A stretch of 52,069 nucleotides of DNA from Chloroflexota bacterium (GTDB taxonomy: Bacteria; Chloroflexota; Dehalococcoidia; Dehalococcoidales; UBA2162): assembly GCA_016190825.1 (NCBI GenBank), contig JACPPV010000028.1, forward strand, positions 1 to 52,069, written 5' to 3'. Every line of letters starts with the position of its first letter. Positions within the stretch are counted from its first letter, which is position 1. Shown piece after piece: positions 8,393 to 15,486 of this stretch. The notes under the pieces were generated by a model. The model was not told the origin of the DNA. It saw only the letters and a program-made list of their open reading frames with translations, and made no database searches. Position numbers and translations under genes: made by a program.

Positions 8393-9079
8393 CTAGAGCA
8401 TCTTCCTGAGCATCTCTGCATTTACCACCAGAATCCGATGCCCCTGTATTTTTATCGCCCCGGTCTGCTCCAGCGCCCTCAGTGCCCGTCCCACCACATC
8501 CCGTACCGAGCCAACCATGGACGCCATCTCATCCTGTGTTAACCGCGGTATCGGAGCCACCCTCTCTTCGGCAACGGCCAGCTCTAGGAGTAGTTTTGCC
8601 AGGCGGCTGGCGACGCTGCGGAATGAAAGGTCCTCCACCACTTTCGTCAGATGGCGCAATCGTCCGGCCAGAACGTTGACGATGCCCACCGCCGCCGGGC
8701 ATGCTTCCAGCAGGGAAAGCAGCGTTTGTCTCGGCACAATATAAACGGTAGCGGCTTCAAGGGCGGTAGCACTCACCGGATTCGGGCCGCCATCGAAGGC
8801 AGGCGCATCATTGAAGGTATCCCCCTGCCGCGCAACGAGCAGAACAATTTCCCGCCCCTCCGGAGAGCTCTTGAAAAGACGCACCTGGCCAGACTTGACC
8901 AGGTAAAGACCGTCACATGACTCGCCCTCGATGAAGATCAACTGCCCCCGGTCAAATGAACGCTCCAGCAGTTCCCTGCCGACTCGCCTTGCTTCTTCCT
9001 CACCCAGGTTGGTAAAATATGATATGGTACGCAGAAACGCGACCCTTGAAGCCAGCCAGCTTTGCTCAGACATTGCCAT
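8393..9079 (-). CDS. Crp/Fnr-family transcriptional regulator
   Basis: A 228-residue regulator with a cyclic-nucleotide-type beta-roll (residues of about 20-120, with GQLIFIEGESCDGLYLVKSGQ), a long dimerisation helix (130-155) and a winged helix at 170-228. The recognition helix reads SVRDVVGRALRALEQTGAI, and its Arg-Asp-x3-Arg pattern is closer to Crp than to FNR's Glu-x2-Ser-Arg. There is no N-terminal cysteine cluster, so it is not an FNR-type Fe-S oxygen sensor. A Dnr/NarR-like haem/NO sensor or another ligand fits better. Two in-frame starts (9079 and 9073) are possible. It is divergent from the hemerythrin cluster, and a shared box lies in the 126-bp gap. I propose it controls the ferredoxin, the hemerythrin cluster and the nar operon. 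Confidence 0.92.
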   Translation of the reverse strand: MAMSEQSWLASRVAFLRTISYFTNLGEEEARRVGRELLERSFDRGQLIFIEGESCDGLYLVKSGQVRLFKSSPEGREIVLLVARQGDTFNDAPAFDGGPNPVSATALEAATVYIVPRQTLLSLLEACPAAVGIVNVLAGRLRHLTKVVEDLSFRSVASRLAKLLLELAVAEERVAPIPRLTQDEMASMVGSVRDVVGRALRALEQTGAIKIQGHRILVVNAEMLRKML

Positions 9080-9134
9080 GGCGCTTAAATCTTAGCATAG
9101 CGAAAAAGCATTGTGTAGCGAGGCAGGATTCTTT

Positions 9135-9176
9135 ACGACAAAAGTCATATCAGATATTTCAGGCAAAGGTTAAACT
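9135..9176 (+). promoter_or_regulatory. Crp/Fnr-like box and -10 of the hemerythrin cluster
   Basis: ACGAC-AAAA-GTCAT (9135-9148) is a 5-4-5 near-palindrome centred at 9141.5. A -10-like TAAACT starts at 9171, 29.5 bp from the box centre, so the box would sit at about -41.5, the classic class II activation position. No -35 hexamer is visible. The 14-mer TTACGACAAAAGTC recurs exactly upstream of the nar operon. The box also lies upstream of the divergent Crp/Fnr gene and could mediate autoregulation. Confidence 0.65.
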
Positions 9177-9205
9177 AAACGTGAACAGTTGTTCAAAGAG
9201 GTGAA

Positions 9206-9967
9206 ATGGTGGTTTTTGATAAGTCCTGTCCCGGTTCCAAAGCAATTCGAAACCCAGTTCCGGAGAATATCTCGTGCCCGAATTGCGGCTACGAGGTAGA
9301 GATCTGGACGGATGAGATTAAAGCCACCTGCCCAAAGTGTAAGACGAAGGTCTTTCGGGAAGCCCAGGTATCGTGCATTGACTGGTGTCCCTATGCGAAG
9401 GAATGCGTGGGCCCGGAGGTCTACGAAAGGCTGAAGCCCGGGGCAAAAGAGGAGCCTGCGGGGGGTACGCCGTTGGATACAATCAGGCGGGAGCATGACC
9501 GGGCACTGGAGACCCTCGGACTGCTCAGGGGGGCAAGCCTGTGCCTCAAGCTCGGCACCATCGGGCCACAATCGCCCCTGCAAGACCGCGGTCTTACTCA
9601 TCTCGAAAAGGTAATGGAGTTCTTTGACAAAGATGTTGCCCTCCACTTCCGTCATGAAGAAGAGGTCCTCTTCCCCGCGCTCAACCAGCATCTTCCCGAG
9701 GACAAGAACCCCACGCGGCTATTGCTGCAGGAGCATGAAGAATGGTGGAAGTGGGTCCGACAACTGAAAGAAACCGCCGCAAAACTGGATGGTAACGGGG
9801 CAGAGGACAAGGACGCCATCCTGTGTGAAGTGCAGGAAATCAGCGGACGCATCGAGCAACTTCTTCGGGAGCACATCAAGAAGGAAAACGATTCTCTGCT
9901 GCCTATCGCCCAGCACGTGCTGAGCGAGGCTGAGCTTGAAGAAATCGCCGGAAAATGGCGGGGCTGA
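9206..9967 (+). CDS. zinc-ribbon plus hemerythrin-HHE protein
   Basis: A 253-residue cytoplasmic protein. Residues 24-47 form a zinc ribbon (CPNCGYEVEI ... CPKCKTKVF). A Cys-rich stretch (CIDWCPYAKECVG) follows near 57-69. Residues of about 90-245 are a hemerythrin HHE four-helix bundle with the expected di-iron ligands in REHDRAL, HFRHEEEVLFP, LQEHEEW and HIKKENDSLLP. Such domains bind O2 or NO or repair Fe-S and di-iron sites under nitrosative stress. It is the first gene of a run of co-directional genes reaching 14663, behind a Crp/Fnr-type box. GAGGTGAA precedes the ATG at 9206. Its function as sensor, scavenger or repair protein is not decided by sequence. Confidence 0.88.
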   Translation: MVVFDKSCPGSKAIRNPVPENISCPNCGYEVEIWTDEIKATCPKCKTKVFREAQVSCIDWCPYAKECVGPEVYERLKPGAKEEPAGGTPLDTIRREHDRALETLGLLRGASLCLKLGTIGPQSPLQDRGLTHLEKVMEFFDKDVALHFRHEEEVLFPALNQHLPEDKNPTRLLLQEHEEWWKWVRQLKETAAKLDGNGAEDKDAILCEVQEISGRIEQLLREHIKKENDSLLPIAQHVLSEAELEEIAGKWRG

Positions 9968-10081
9968 ACCCCCAAGGCGTCACCGGAACACCCGAAGTCA
10001 TTGTAACGGGCAGAACACATGCGCCCCGGGTGCTGAAAATCCGGAGTAACCGCCCTGAAAAGCAAAAAAAGGAGGAAAGAG

Positions 10082-11299
10082 ATGACCAATGTAAAAACAA
10101 TTGATGTTAAGGGCTTGCCTCACGGAGAAAGGGAAGCCTTGATTTTCCCCGGCGTTGAAAGCCTGGCTTCGGGAGAGAAACTGAGGCTTGTTGTTGAGTT
10201 CAATCCCATGCCGCTCGTCTACATGCTTAAAGCCCGGGGTGAATTCGAACTCAGCTACGAGAAAGAGGGCCCCGACGAGTGGATATTGAATATCAGCCGC
10301 ATTTCGCCGCAGGAAGACAAGAAAGAGCAATTCAAGCAGTTGCTAAAGGAAATGAAAACGGGTGAAGTGACGGAGGATGCCAAGGCAAAAGCCCGACAGC
10401 TCCTCCAGGCGGTTGACGCCACTAGCCTCGGCCTGCTGGAGCAGGAGCTCATCCGCGAAGGCGTCTCCCACGATGAAATCAGAGGAAGCCTGTGCGATAT
10501 CCATCTTGAAATAATGCGTGACAGCCTCGTGGCTCAAAGGATCGAGGTCGAAGCGCCGCATCCGGTCCATACCCTGATGGAAGAGCACAAGATCATCATA
10601 GGCCAGCTCAAGGAAATGGACTCTGTAATTGAGAAACTGAAGGACACGAAAAGCCTCGAAGGTCTGGGTGCAGACATAGAAAGACTGAAAGACATTTCCC
10701 ACCATTTAGTAGAAGCTGAAAATCATCACAAGCGGGAAGAAGATGTCCTGTTCCCCATGCTGGAAAAGCACAAAATCGAAGAGCCGCCAACAATCATGAG
10801 GATGGACCATGTAGAGTTCCGGAAGAGAAAGCAGGAGCTTTTTAAAGTCACCCATAACCCGCAGGACTACTCCTTCGACGAGTTCAAGGGCAAAGTAACC
10901 GAGTTAGGCGGCTACCTCAGCCAGCAGCTTGAGGGCCACATCTTTAAGGAAGACAATATCCTTTACCAGATAGCCCTGCAGGTACTGTCTAAGGAAGAGT
11001 GGGGTGAGATAAAGAAAGCTTGCGATGAGATTGGCTACTGTTGCTTCACGCCAGCGGACGTGCTGTCAGCGGAGAGGATTGTTGACCTCGATTTGAGGCC
11101 CATCTTCATCTTCGAAAGACACGACAAGATTTTTGAAAAGTGGGACGCCATGAAACCCGGAGAAACCCTCCGGATCACTAACGACCACGACCCCAAGCCG
11201 TTGCGCTACCAGTTCGAAGTGGAATACAAAGACCACTACGAGTGGGAATACGAGCAGAAGGGGCCCAAGGACTGGATCGTCAAGATCAAAAAGAAATAA
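10082..11299 (+). CDS. DUF2249-DUF438-hemerythrin-DUF2249 protein
   Basis: A 405-residue cytoplasmic protein with a symmetrical architecture. A TusA-like DUF2249 domain is at both ends: residues 5-75 (IDVKGLPHGEREALIF ... MLKARGEFELSY) and about 335-405 (LDLRPIFIFERHDKIFEKW ... LRYQFEVEYKDHYEWEY). A DUF438 helical segment (80-150) is followed by an HHE hemerythrin bundle (160-320) with MEEHKIII, HHKREEDVLFP, MRMDHVEF and HIFKEDNILYQI supplying the iron ligands. AAAAAAAGGAGG gives a strong ribosome-binding site. DUF2249-HHE and DUF438-HHE proteins are known, but two flanking DUF2249 copies are unusual. A role in nitrosative-stress repair or redox sensing is inferred from the cluster. Confidence 0.88.
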   Translation: MTNVKTIDVKGLPHGEREALIFPGVESLASGEKLRLVVEFNPMPLVYMLKARGEFELSYEKEGPDEWILNISRISPQEDKKEQFKQLLKEMKTGEVTEDAKAKARQLLQAVDATSLGLLEQELIREGVSHDEIRGSLCDIHLEIMRDSLVAQRIEVEAPHPVHTLMEEHKIIIGQLKEMDSVIEKLKDTKSLEGLGADIERLKDISHHLVEAENHHKREEDVLFPMLEKHKIEEPPTIMRMDHVEFRKRKQELFKVTHNPQDYSFDEFKGKVTELGGYLSQQLEGHIFKEDNILYQIALQVLSKEEWGEIKKACDEIGYCCFTPADVLSAERIVDLDLRPIFIFERHDKIFEKWDAMKPGETLRITNDHDPKPLRYQFEVEYKDHYEWEYEQKGPKDWIVKIKKK

Positions 11300-11321
11300 A
11301 GGGGACTATTCGTTACTGTTA

Positions 11322-11386
11322 TCTCGGGCTTGACCCGAGAATCCAGGCGTCATTCGTACTGGATTCCAGCTTTCGCTGGAATGACA
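11322..11386. repeat. dispersed intergenic repeat copy
   Basis: The 108-base gap between two cluster genes holds two hairpins: CTCGGG...CCCGAG (11323-11339) and CCAGC-TTTC-GCTGG (11366-11379), the latter inside a 'ggattcc..ggaatgaca' frame. Related copies occur near 26252, 26633, 27836 and 35705. Such repeats are common between genes in this kind of genome. The copy inside an operon suggests it does not terminate transcription strongly. Confidence 0.6.
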
Positions 11387-11407
11387 AGATTCACAAGGAG
11401 GTAAGAA

Positions 11408-11710
11408 ATGGTAACCCGCGAAGAAGTTATCGAAGCACTGAAAGACTGCTATGACCCGGAGATACCGGTGAACATTGTCGACCTGGGGCTCATCTACGAC
11501 GTCGAGACGGAGGGCGATAGAGTGCACGTCGAGATGACCCTGACCGCGCCGGGCTGTCCGCTGCATGAGAGCATCAGCCGCGACGTGCGGGAGCGTCTAC
11601 TGAAAATAGAAGGCGTTAGTGATGCCGAAGTGGAGATGGTCTGGGACCCACCCTGGACATACGATAGAATGAGCCAAGAGGCTAAAGAGGCCCTCGGGCT
11701 TGCAAGATAG
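11408..11710 (+). CDS. DUF59/MIP18-family Fe-S cluster assembly protein (SufT/PaaD-like)
   Basis: A 100-residue cytoplasmic protein with the full MIP18 (DUF59) fold: VIEALKDCYDPEIPVNIVDLGLIYDV at the N terminus, the cysteine-bearing loop TLTAPGCPLHESI near 48-60, and WDPPWTYDRMSQEAKEALG at the end. Relatives (SufT, PaaD, the Apbc-associated group) help mature Fe-S proteins. AAGGAGG precedes the start. In this cluster it could rebuild iron centres damaged by nitrogen oxides. That link is inferred. Confidence 0.93.
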   Translation: MVTREEVIEALKDCYDPEIPVNIVDLGLIYDVETEGDRVHVEMTLTAPGCPLHESISRDVRERLLKIEGVSDAEVEMVWDPPWTYDRMSQEAKEALGLAR

Positions 11711-11736
11711 GACAATAATAGATAAAGGGGGTTACC

Positions 11737-12246
11737 GTGGCAACAATGGCGAAACCGACAGACTTATTGAAAGAAGAGCATAAAGCGGTGCTCCAGAGAC
11801 TCGCCGACCTAGAGCAGATTATTAACGACCTGGACCAGAAAGAGAAGGTATCGGCGAAGCTTAAGGAACTGGGATCGTTCTTCGACACTGAATTCTGGGT
11901 CCATTTTGATAAGGAAGAAAAAGCCCTCTTCCCCGAGTTTGACAACTTTATGCCCCGCGGCGCCGGACCAATCGCGGTCATGCTTGAAGAGCACGTGGTC
12001 CTCAGAAAAACCAATGCTGACTTTCAGCAGGCCGTCGCCAAATATCTCGGTAACGCCGACACCGCCGAGACCAGGCGGGCGATTTACCAGAGTGGGTCTC
12101 ATTTTATCGGTACGCTGAGAGACCACATTTTCAAGGAAGACAATATCCTCTTCCGCATGGCTGAAATTCACCTTAACGCGGGACAAATGGAGAAAGTGAC
12201 ACTGCTCTTCGCCGATATAGACAGGGCCAAGCAGGTAAAAGCATGA
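11737..12246 (+). CDS. hemerythrin HHE-domain protein
   Basis: A 169-residue single-domain protein starting at GTG 11737 behind AAAGGGGG. The four-helix bundle has all HHE ligands: LKEEHKAV, HFDKEEKALFPEF, LEEHVVL and HIFKEDNILFRM. There is no sensor or membrane segment, so it is a free cytoplasmic di-iron protein. Its spacing to the DUF59 gene (26 bp) and to the nitroreductase gene (30 bp) indicates one operon. O2 or NO binding is the likely chemistry. Confidence 0.9.
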   Translation: MATMAKPTDLLKEEHKAVLQRLADLEQIINDLDQKEKVSAKLKELGSFFDTEFWVHFDKEEKALFPEFDNFMPRGAGPIAVMLEEHVVLRKTNADFQQAVAKYLGNADTAETRRAIYQSGSHFIGTLRDHIFKEDNILFRMAEIHLNAGQMEKVTLLFADIDRAKQVKA

Positions 12247-12276
12247 AAGAATAAATTAGGGAGGGCATGCTTCCAT

Positions 12277-12810
12277 ATGGATGCGATTGAAGTAATTCGG
12301 AACAGGCGCAGCATCAAGAGCTACCAGTCCACGCCGGTTTCCCGTGAAACCCTGCAGAACCTGGTAGACCTGGCCCGCTACTCGCCTTCAGGAGCCAACA
12401 AGAATAGCTGGCGTTTTGTGGTCACGACCGACCGTGAGTCCTTGCAGAACCTGAGCCAGATAGCCCGCACGTGCTCATGGTTTGGTTCTGCACCGGCAGG
12501 CATCGCTATCGCCATTGACCCGGCTTCCACGCGCTACTGGCTGGAAGACACAAGCGTTGCCGCCTACCTAATATGCCTAGCGGCGGCGGCGCAGGGGCTG
12601 GGGGCAGCCTGGGCCGCCATGTACCAGAGCGATAATCCGGAAGAGAGCAAACGGAGACAGGACATGGTAAGGCAGATATTGTCCATCCCTGACTCGGTAA
12701 TGGTCCCCATGGTGCTGGCAATTGGCTATCCCGAATCGCAGCCCCCGCCGAGGACCCGGCCGGAATTAAAGGACATCCTTTTTTGGGAACGCTATACGAT
12801 TAATGAATGA
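12277..12810 (+). CDS. nitroreductase-family flavoprotein
   Basis: A 177-residue FMN-dependent reductase of the nitroreductase superfamily. The N-terminal FMN-phosphate motif is clear (IRNRRSIKSYQSTPVSRETLQNLVDLARYSPSGANKN). The central LEDTSVAAYLICLAAAAQGLGAAW helix and the C-terminal SIPDSVMVPMVLAIGYP complete the fold. Length fits the short group. GGGAGGG lies upstream of the start. Its last 8 bases overlap an upstream alternative start of the following hemerythrin gene. The substrate is unknown: nitro compounds, flavin or quinone are all possible. The context suggests stress-linked redox work. Confidence 0.92.
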   Translation: MDAIEVIRNRRSIKSYQSTPVSRETLQNLVDLARYSPSGANKNSWRFVVTTDRESLQNLSQIARTCSWFGSAPAGIAIAIDPASTRYWLEDTSVAAYLICLAAAAQGLGAAWAAMYQSDNPEESKRRQDMVRQILSIPDSVMVPMVLAIGYPESQPPPRTRPELKDILFWERYTINE

Positions 12811-12853
12811 GCGGAGTTTGAGAAACGAAGATGCTGAAAGGAGGATGATGAAG

Positions 12854-13336
12854 ATGGCGACACTAGACCCGATCGTTGAGTTCCGGGAAGATCACCGCAA
12901 GGTCCGCGACCTGCTTCTGGATATAGCCGGTGCCGCCGAGAAAGGCGACCTGCCGAAGGCAAGAGAAAGCCTCGGTAATCTGGACAAGATGGTGGGACCG
13001 CATTTCCGCTATGAGGAAGAGGCGCTATACCCGACATTGAGGACGTTCCTCGGGAAATACGTGGACCAGCTGATAAGCGAACATGATGGCGCCATTGCCA
13101 CCGCCAAAACGGCTGCTGCCCTCCTCGCCAAACCGTCTCTATCCGCTGAAGAGCGAAAGACAGCCGCCGATGCCGCGCGGGCGCTGCTTGTTCATGTGAG
13201 CAATTGCGACGGATTGAACATCCTCGCCGAGCGCCTGTCCGGCCAGGAACTTGATCGCCTTGCCCAGCATTACGAGGGCAGTAGAAAAGCCGGCGTGCCC
13301 CTGATAAAATGGGCTGATACCATTCGGGGAAGGTAG
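12854..13336 (+). CDS. divergent hemerythrin HHE-domain protein with Cys at a ligand position
   Basis: A 160-residue protein. ATG 12854 is preferred because AAAGGAGG ends 9 bases upstream. In-frame starts at 12803, 12845 and 12848 also exist. Ligand helices one to three are normal (REDHRKV, HFRYEEEALYP, SEHDGAI). In the fourth helix the usual HxxxED becomes HVSNCDGLNIL, so the glutamate is replaced by cysteine while the aspartate stays. The protein may bind a modified di-iron or mono-iron site, or have lost it. It follows the nitroreductase directly. Confidence 0.85.
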   Translation: MATLDPIVEFREDHRKVRDLLLDIAGAAEKGDLPKARESLGNLDKMVGPHFRYEEEALYPTLRTFLGKYVDQLISEHDGAIATAKTAAALLAKPSLSAEERKTAADAARALLVHVSNCDGLNILAERLSGQELDRLAQHYEGSRKAGVPLIKWADTIRGR

Positions 13337-13348
13337 GAACAGTCCCTT

Positions 13349-13771
13349 TTGAGTGAAAGCGGAGAGAAAGACAGGGTAGCAATTATTCTGCACAGCGGCG
13401 CCTATGACCGCGCCGCCTATGCCCTGAGCATTGCCCTGGTCGGCCTGGCGAGCGGATTCGAGGCGCACATACTGCTCACCTACGAAGGACTAAAAAGGTT
13501 TACCAAGGGGCACCTGATGGATGTCGGAGAGGAGACCTCTCCTCTGGTGCGCGTTCACATTCAGCGAGGGCTGGAATCGGGTGGGATCTCGCCGCTGGAT
13601 GCCCAGCTTGCCGATGCCAAAAAGCTGGGGCTCAAGCTTTACGCCTGTCCGAGCGCAATGGCGGCGCTGAACATTACCATCAATGACCTGACGGATGAAA
13701 TAGACGACATCATGGGGTTGGCAGCTTTCCTGAACATCGCCCGCTCCGCGGCTATTAACTATTATGTTTGA
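13349..13771 (+). CDS. DsrE/DsrF-like protein
   Basis: A 140-residue cytoplasmic protein starting at TTG 13349, 12 bp after the hemerythrin gene. It has the DsrE-superfamily layout: RVAIILHSGAYDRAAYALSIAL at the N terminus, an AHILLTYEGL strand, the conserved cysteine in KLYACPSAMAALNI near residue 97, and a C-terminal IMGLAAFLNIARSA helix. Relatives carry sulfur as a persulfide or act in sulfur-relay and peroxiredoxin-like reactions. With the TusA-like DUF2249 domains upstream, a sulfur-transfer theme in this cluster is possible. Confidence 0.85.
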   Translation: MSESGEKDRVAIILHSGAYDRAAYALSIALVGLASGFEAHILLTYEGLKRFTKGHLMDVGEETSPLVRVHIQRGLESGGISPLDAQLADAKKLGLKLYACPSAMAALNITINDLTDEIDDIMGLAAFLNIARSAAINYYV

Positions 13772-13776
13772 TTCAT

Positions 13777-14151
13777 ATGTCCAAACTCTTCGAAAAACTT
13801 GACCAGAAGAAAGCCAGAGACTTACGGGTCCTGAGCGACTTCATCGCCATCTTCTGCGGGGAGAAGCACCGGGCAGAACCTCGCAGTATCTTCCCGATCA
13901 AGGATGACAGGGTAAGGGAAACCCTGGGAGAAGACCCCAGCCTTCTCTGCCAGGAATGCCAGAGGCTGTTGAATCATGGCATGTCCAAACTGCTCCAGTG
14001 CACGTATGACCCAAAGCCGATGTGCAAAAAATGCCAGACACACTGTTATGCGCCGGGCTACCGGGAGAAGATACGGAAAGTGATGAAATTCTCCGGACTT
14101 TATCTTATCAGGCACGGCCGGATTGGTTTCATTCTCCACTATTTCTTTTAG
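13777..14151 (+). CDS. YgbA-family protein (nitrous oxide-stimulated promoter family)
   Basis: A 124-residue protein with the cysteine pattern of the YgbA_NO family: FIAIFCGEKH near 20, LCQECQRLLNHGMSKLLQC, then PMCKKCQTHCYAPGYREKIRKVM. In Enterobacteria ygbA is induced by NO through NsrR and supports growth under nitrosative stress. The cysteine pairs suggest a bound metal or Fe-S cluster. ATG 13777 is chosen because it begins the conserved region. A TTG at 13768 overlaps the upstream stop. This gene is the strongest marker that the cluster deals with nitrogen oxides. Confidence 0.85.
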   Translation: MSKLFEKLDQKKARDLRVLSDFIAIFCGEKHRAEPRSIFPIKDDRVRETLGEDPSLLCQECQRLLNHGMSKLLQCTYDPKPMCKKCQTHCYAPGYREKIRKVMKFSGLYLIRHGRIGFILHYFF

Positions 14152-14159
14152 GCGAGGTG

Positions 14160-14663
14160 ATGATGGACGAAACAAAAAAGGCATTGATGGCCGCTATGGA
14201 AGCCTATTTCGGCGAAGACCAGAAACGGATCAACCACGCGCACTGCGTAACGGAGTTTGCCGAGCAGCTCTGGCAGAAAGAAGGCGGCGACTATTTGACC
14301 GTATTCGGCGCGGGGGTCCTGCACGATATCGGTATACATCAGGCGGAAAAAAAATACGGCAGCCCGGCCGGCAAGTACCAGGAAATAGAAGGCCCGCCCA
14401 TTGCCCGGCAAATCCTGGCAGACCTTAGCTTCTCGCCGGAGCGGATTGACGCCATCTGTGAGATCGTTGGGCATCATCACAGCCCGGGCAAGATAGCAAC
14501 CACCGAGTTTTGCGTCCTCTACGACGCTGACTGGCTGGTGAACCTGAAGGACGAGTATGATATCCACGACCCCGCCAAGCTCGCCAGTATCATCGACCGC
14601 GTTTTCCTCACCCGCGCGGGCAAGGCGCTGGCAAGAGAGACATACCTCGGGAAGACCGGGTAA
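14160..14663 (+). CDS. HD-domain phosphohydrolase
   Basis: A 167-residue metal-dependent hydrolase. The HD ligands are visible: INHAHCVTEFAEQLW, VLHDIGIHQAEKKYG, ICEIVGHHHSP and VLYDADWLVNL. GAGGTG supports the twin ATGs at 14160/14163. The open frame extends upstream to 14022 but that part overlaps the YgbA gene and is not conserved-looking. It is the last gene of the hemerythrin cluster. The substrate is unknown; a nucleotide or phosphate monoester is typical of this group. Confidence 0.85.
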   Translation: MMDETKKALMAAMEAYFGEDQKRINHAHCVTEFAEQLWQKEGGDYLTVFGAGVLHDIGIHQAEKKYGSPAGKYQEIEGPPIARQILADLSFSPERIDAICEIVGHHHSPGKIATTEFCVLYDADWLVNLKDEYDIHDPAKLASIIDRVFLTRAGKALARETYLGKTG

Positions 14664-14769
14664 GCTACGGCACAAGCGCTTATCCGTTCCTGGAAGTTCT
14701 CGTACTCACGCGGTATCAGGTCAATGTCTGAAGCAAATGCCGCGGGCAAGAAAAAGGAAACCACAAATT

Positions 14770-14811
14770 ACGACAAAAGTCTTTTTTTCTTTTGTTGACA
14801 TATATTAAACT
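14770..14811 (+). promoter_or_regulatory. Crp/Fnr-like box and promoter of the nar operon
   Basis: ACGAC-AAAA-GTCTT (14770-14783), centre 14776.5, with TAAACT at 14806-14811 as -10. Both the 14-mer TTACGACAAAAGTC and the 29.5-bp distance to the same hexamer TAAACT repeat the arrangement at 9135-9176. A consensus-like TTGACA at 14795-14800 could instead serve a later start with TTTGTA (14818-14823). Either way the gap 14664-14931 is regulatory and holds no gene. The leader to the cytochrome gene would be about 100 nt. Confidence 0.65.
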
Positions 14812-14931
14812 GGGGTGTTTGTAACTTCTGCACTTCATACTAGATTTTTGGCCAGGTATAGTACGCGCGGTGATACCAGTACTGCGTGAGCATTTCTAGC
14901 CAGAGGGGGGTGGTCTGCAATTAGTCCTCAT

Positions 14932-15486
14932 TTGTTCCGTCCGAGAAACAAATCGCGCTTTTTCCTGCTTTTTCTCGTCGTGATAGTTACGGTAGGTACC
15001 GCAGCGCTGGGGTTAACCTTTCTAGCTTCAACTTCTCATGCCAAGGAAACTGACCAGGCAGCCACCCTGGGACGGGGTATCTTTCTTGGCACGGAACCCC
15101 TCACAAACGGGGGACCGGCCTGCATCAGCTGTCATAACATAGGTGGTATCGGCGGCGCCGGAGGCGGGAACATGGCAAAAGACTTGACCGCCGCCTACTC
15201 CAAATTTGGCGAGGCAGCCCTCGGCCCAATTCTCAAAACCACTCCGTTCCCCATCATGAGAGACATCTATAAGACCAAACCGCTCACTGACAGCGAAATT
15301 ACCGCGCTGGTCGCTTTCTTCAAGGAGGTTGATGCCGCCAAAGCGACTATACCGTCTCAAAGCCCGGCCGTTTACTTCATTGTCGGTGCGGCAGCCTTCG
15401 CCATAATCATCGGAATGTTCCAGGTTATCTGGAGAGGACGGCTTTCCGGTGTTCGGCAGCCATTAGTCAAAGGAGGCTCTAGATGA
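14932..15486 (+). CDS. membrane-anchored monohaem cytochrome c of the nar operon
   Basis: A 184-residue exported cytochrome. An N-terminal hydrophobic segment (residues 10-32) and a C-terminal membrane helix (about 145-168) flank a periplasm-side domain with one haem c site, CISCH at 64-68, and a later methionine (FPIMRDI) as possible axial ligand. Gene order cytochrome-G-H-J-I-K recalls the Thermus narCGHJIK operon, whose first gene is also a cytochrome c, but that one is dihaem. The stop overlaps narG by four bases (ATGA). TTG 14932 has no close ribosome-binding site, whereas an in-frame ATT at 14920 lies nine bases after GGGGGG, so the start is uncertain. Electron exchange between quinol side and periplasmic carriers is the likely job. 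Confidence 0.85.
   Translation: MFRPRNKSRFFLLFLVVIVTVGTAALGLTFLASTSHAKETDQAATLGRGIFLGTEPLTNGGPACISCHNIGGIGGAGGGNMAKDLTAAYSKFGEAALGPILKTTPFPIMRDIYKTKPLTDSEITALVAFFKEVDAAKATIPSQSPAVYFIVGAAAFAIIIGMFQVIWRGRLSGVRQPLVKGGSR

Noticed and set aside
14022-14159. Upstream extension of the HD-domain gene
   Set aside because: It overlaps the YgbA gene in another frame and lacks a ribosome-binding site, while GAGGTG precedes 14160/14163.
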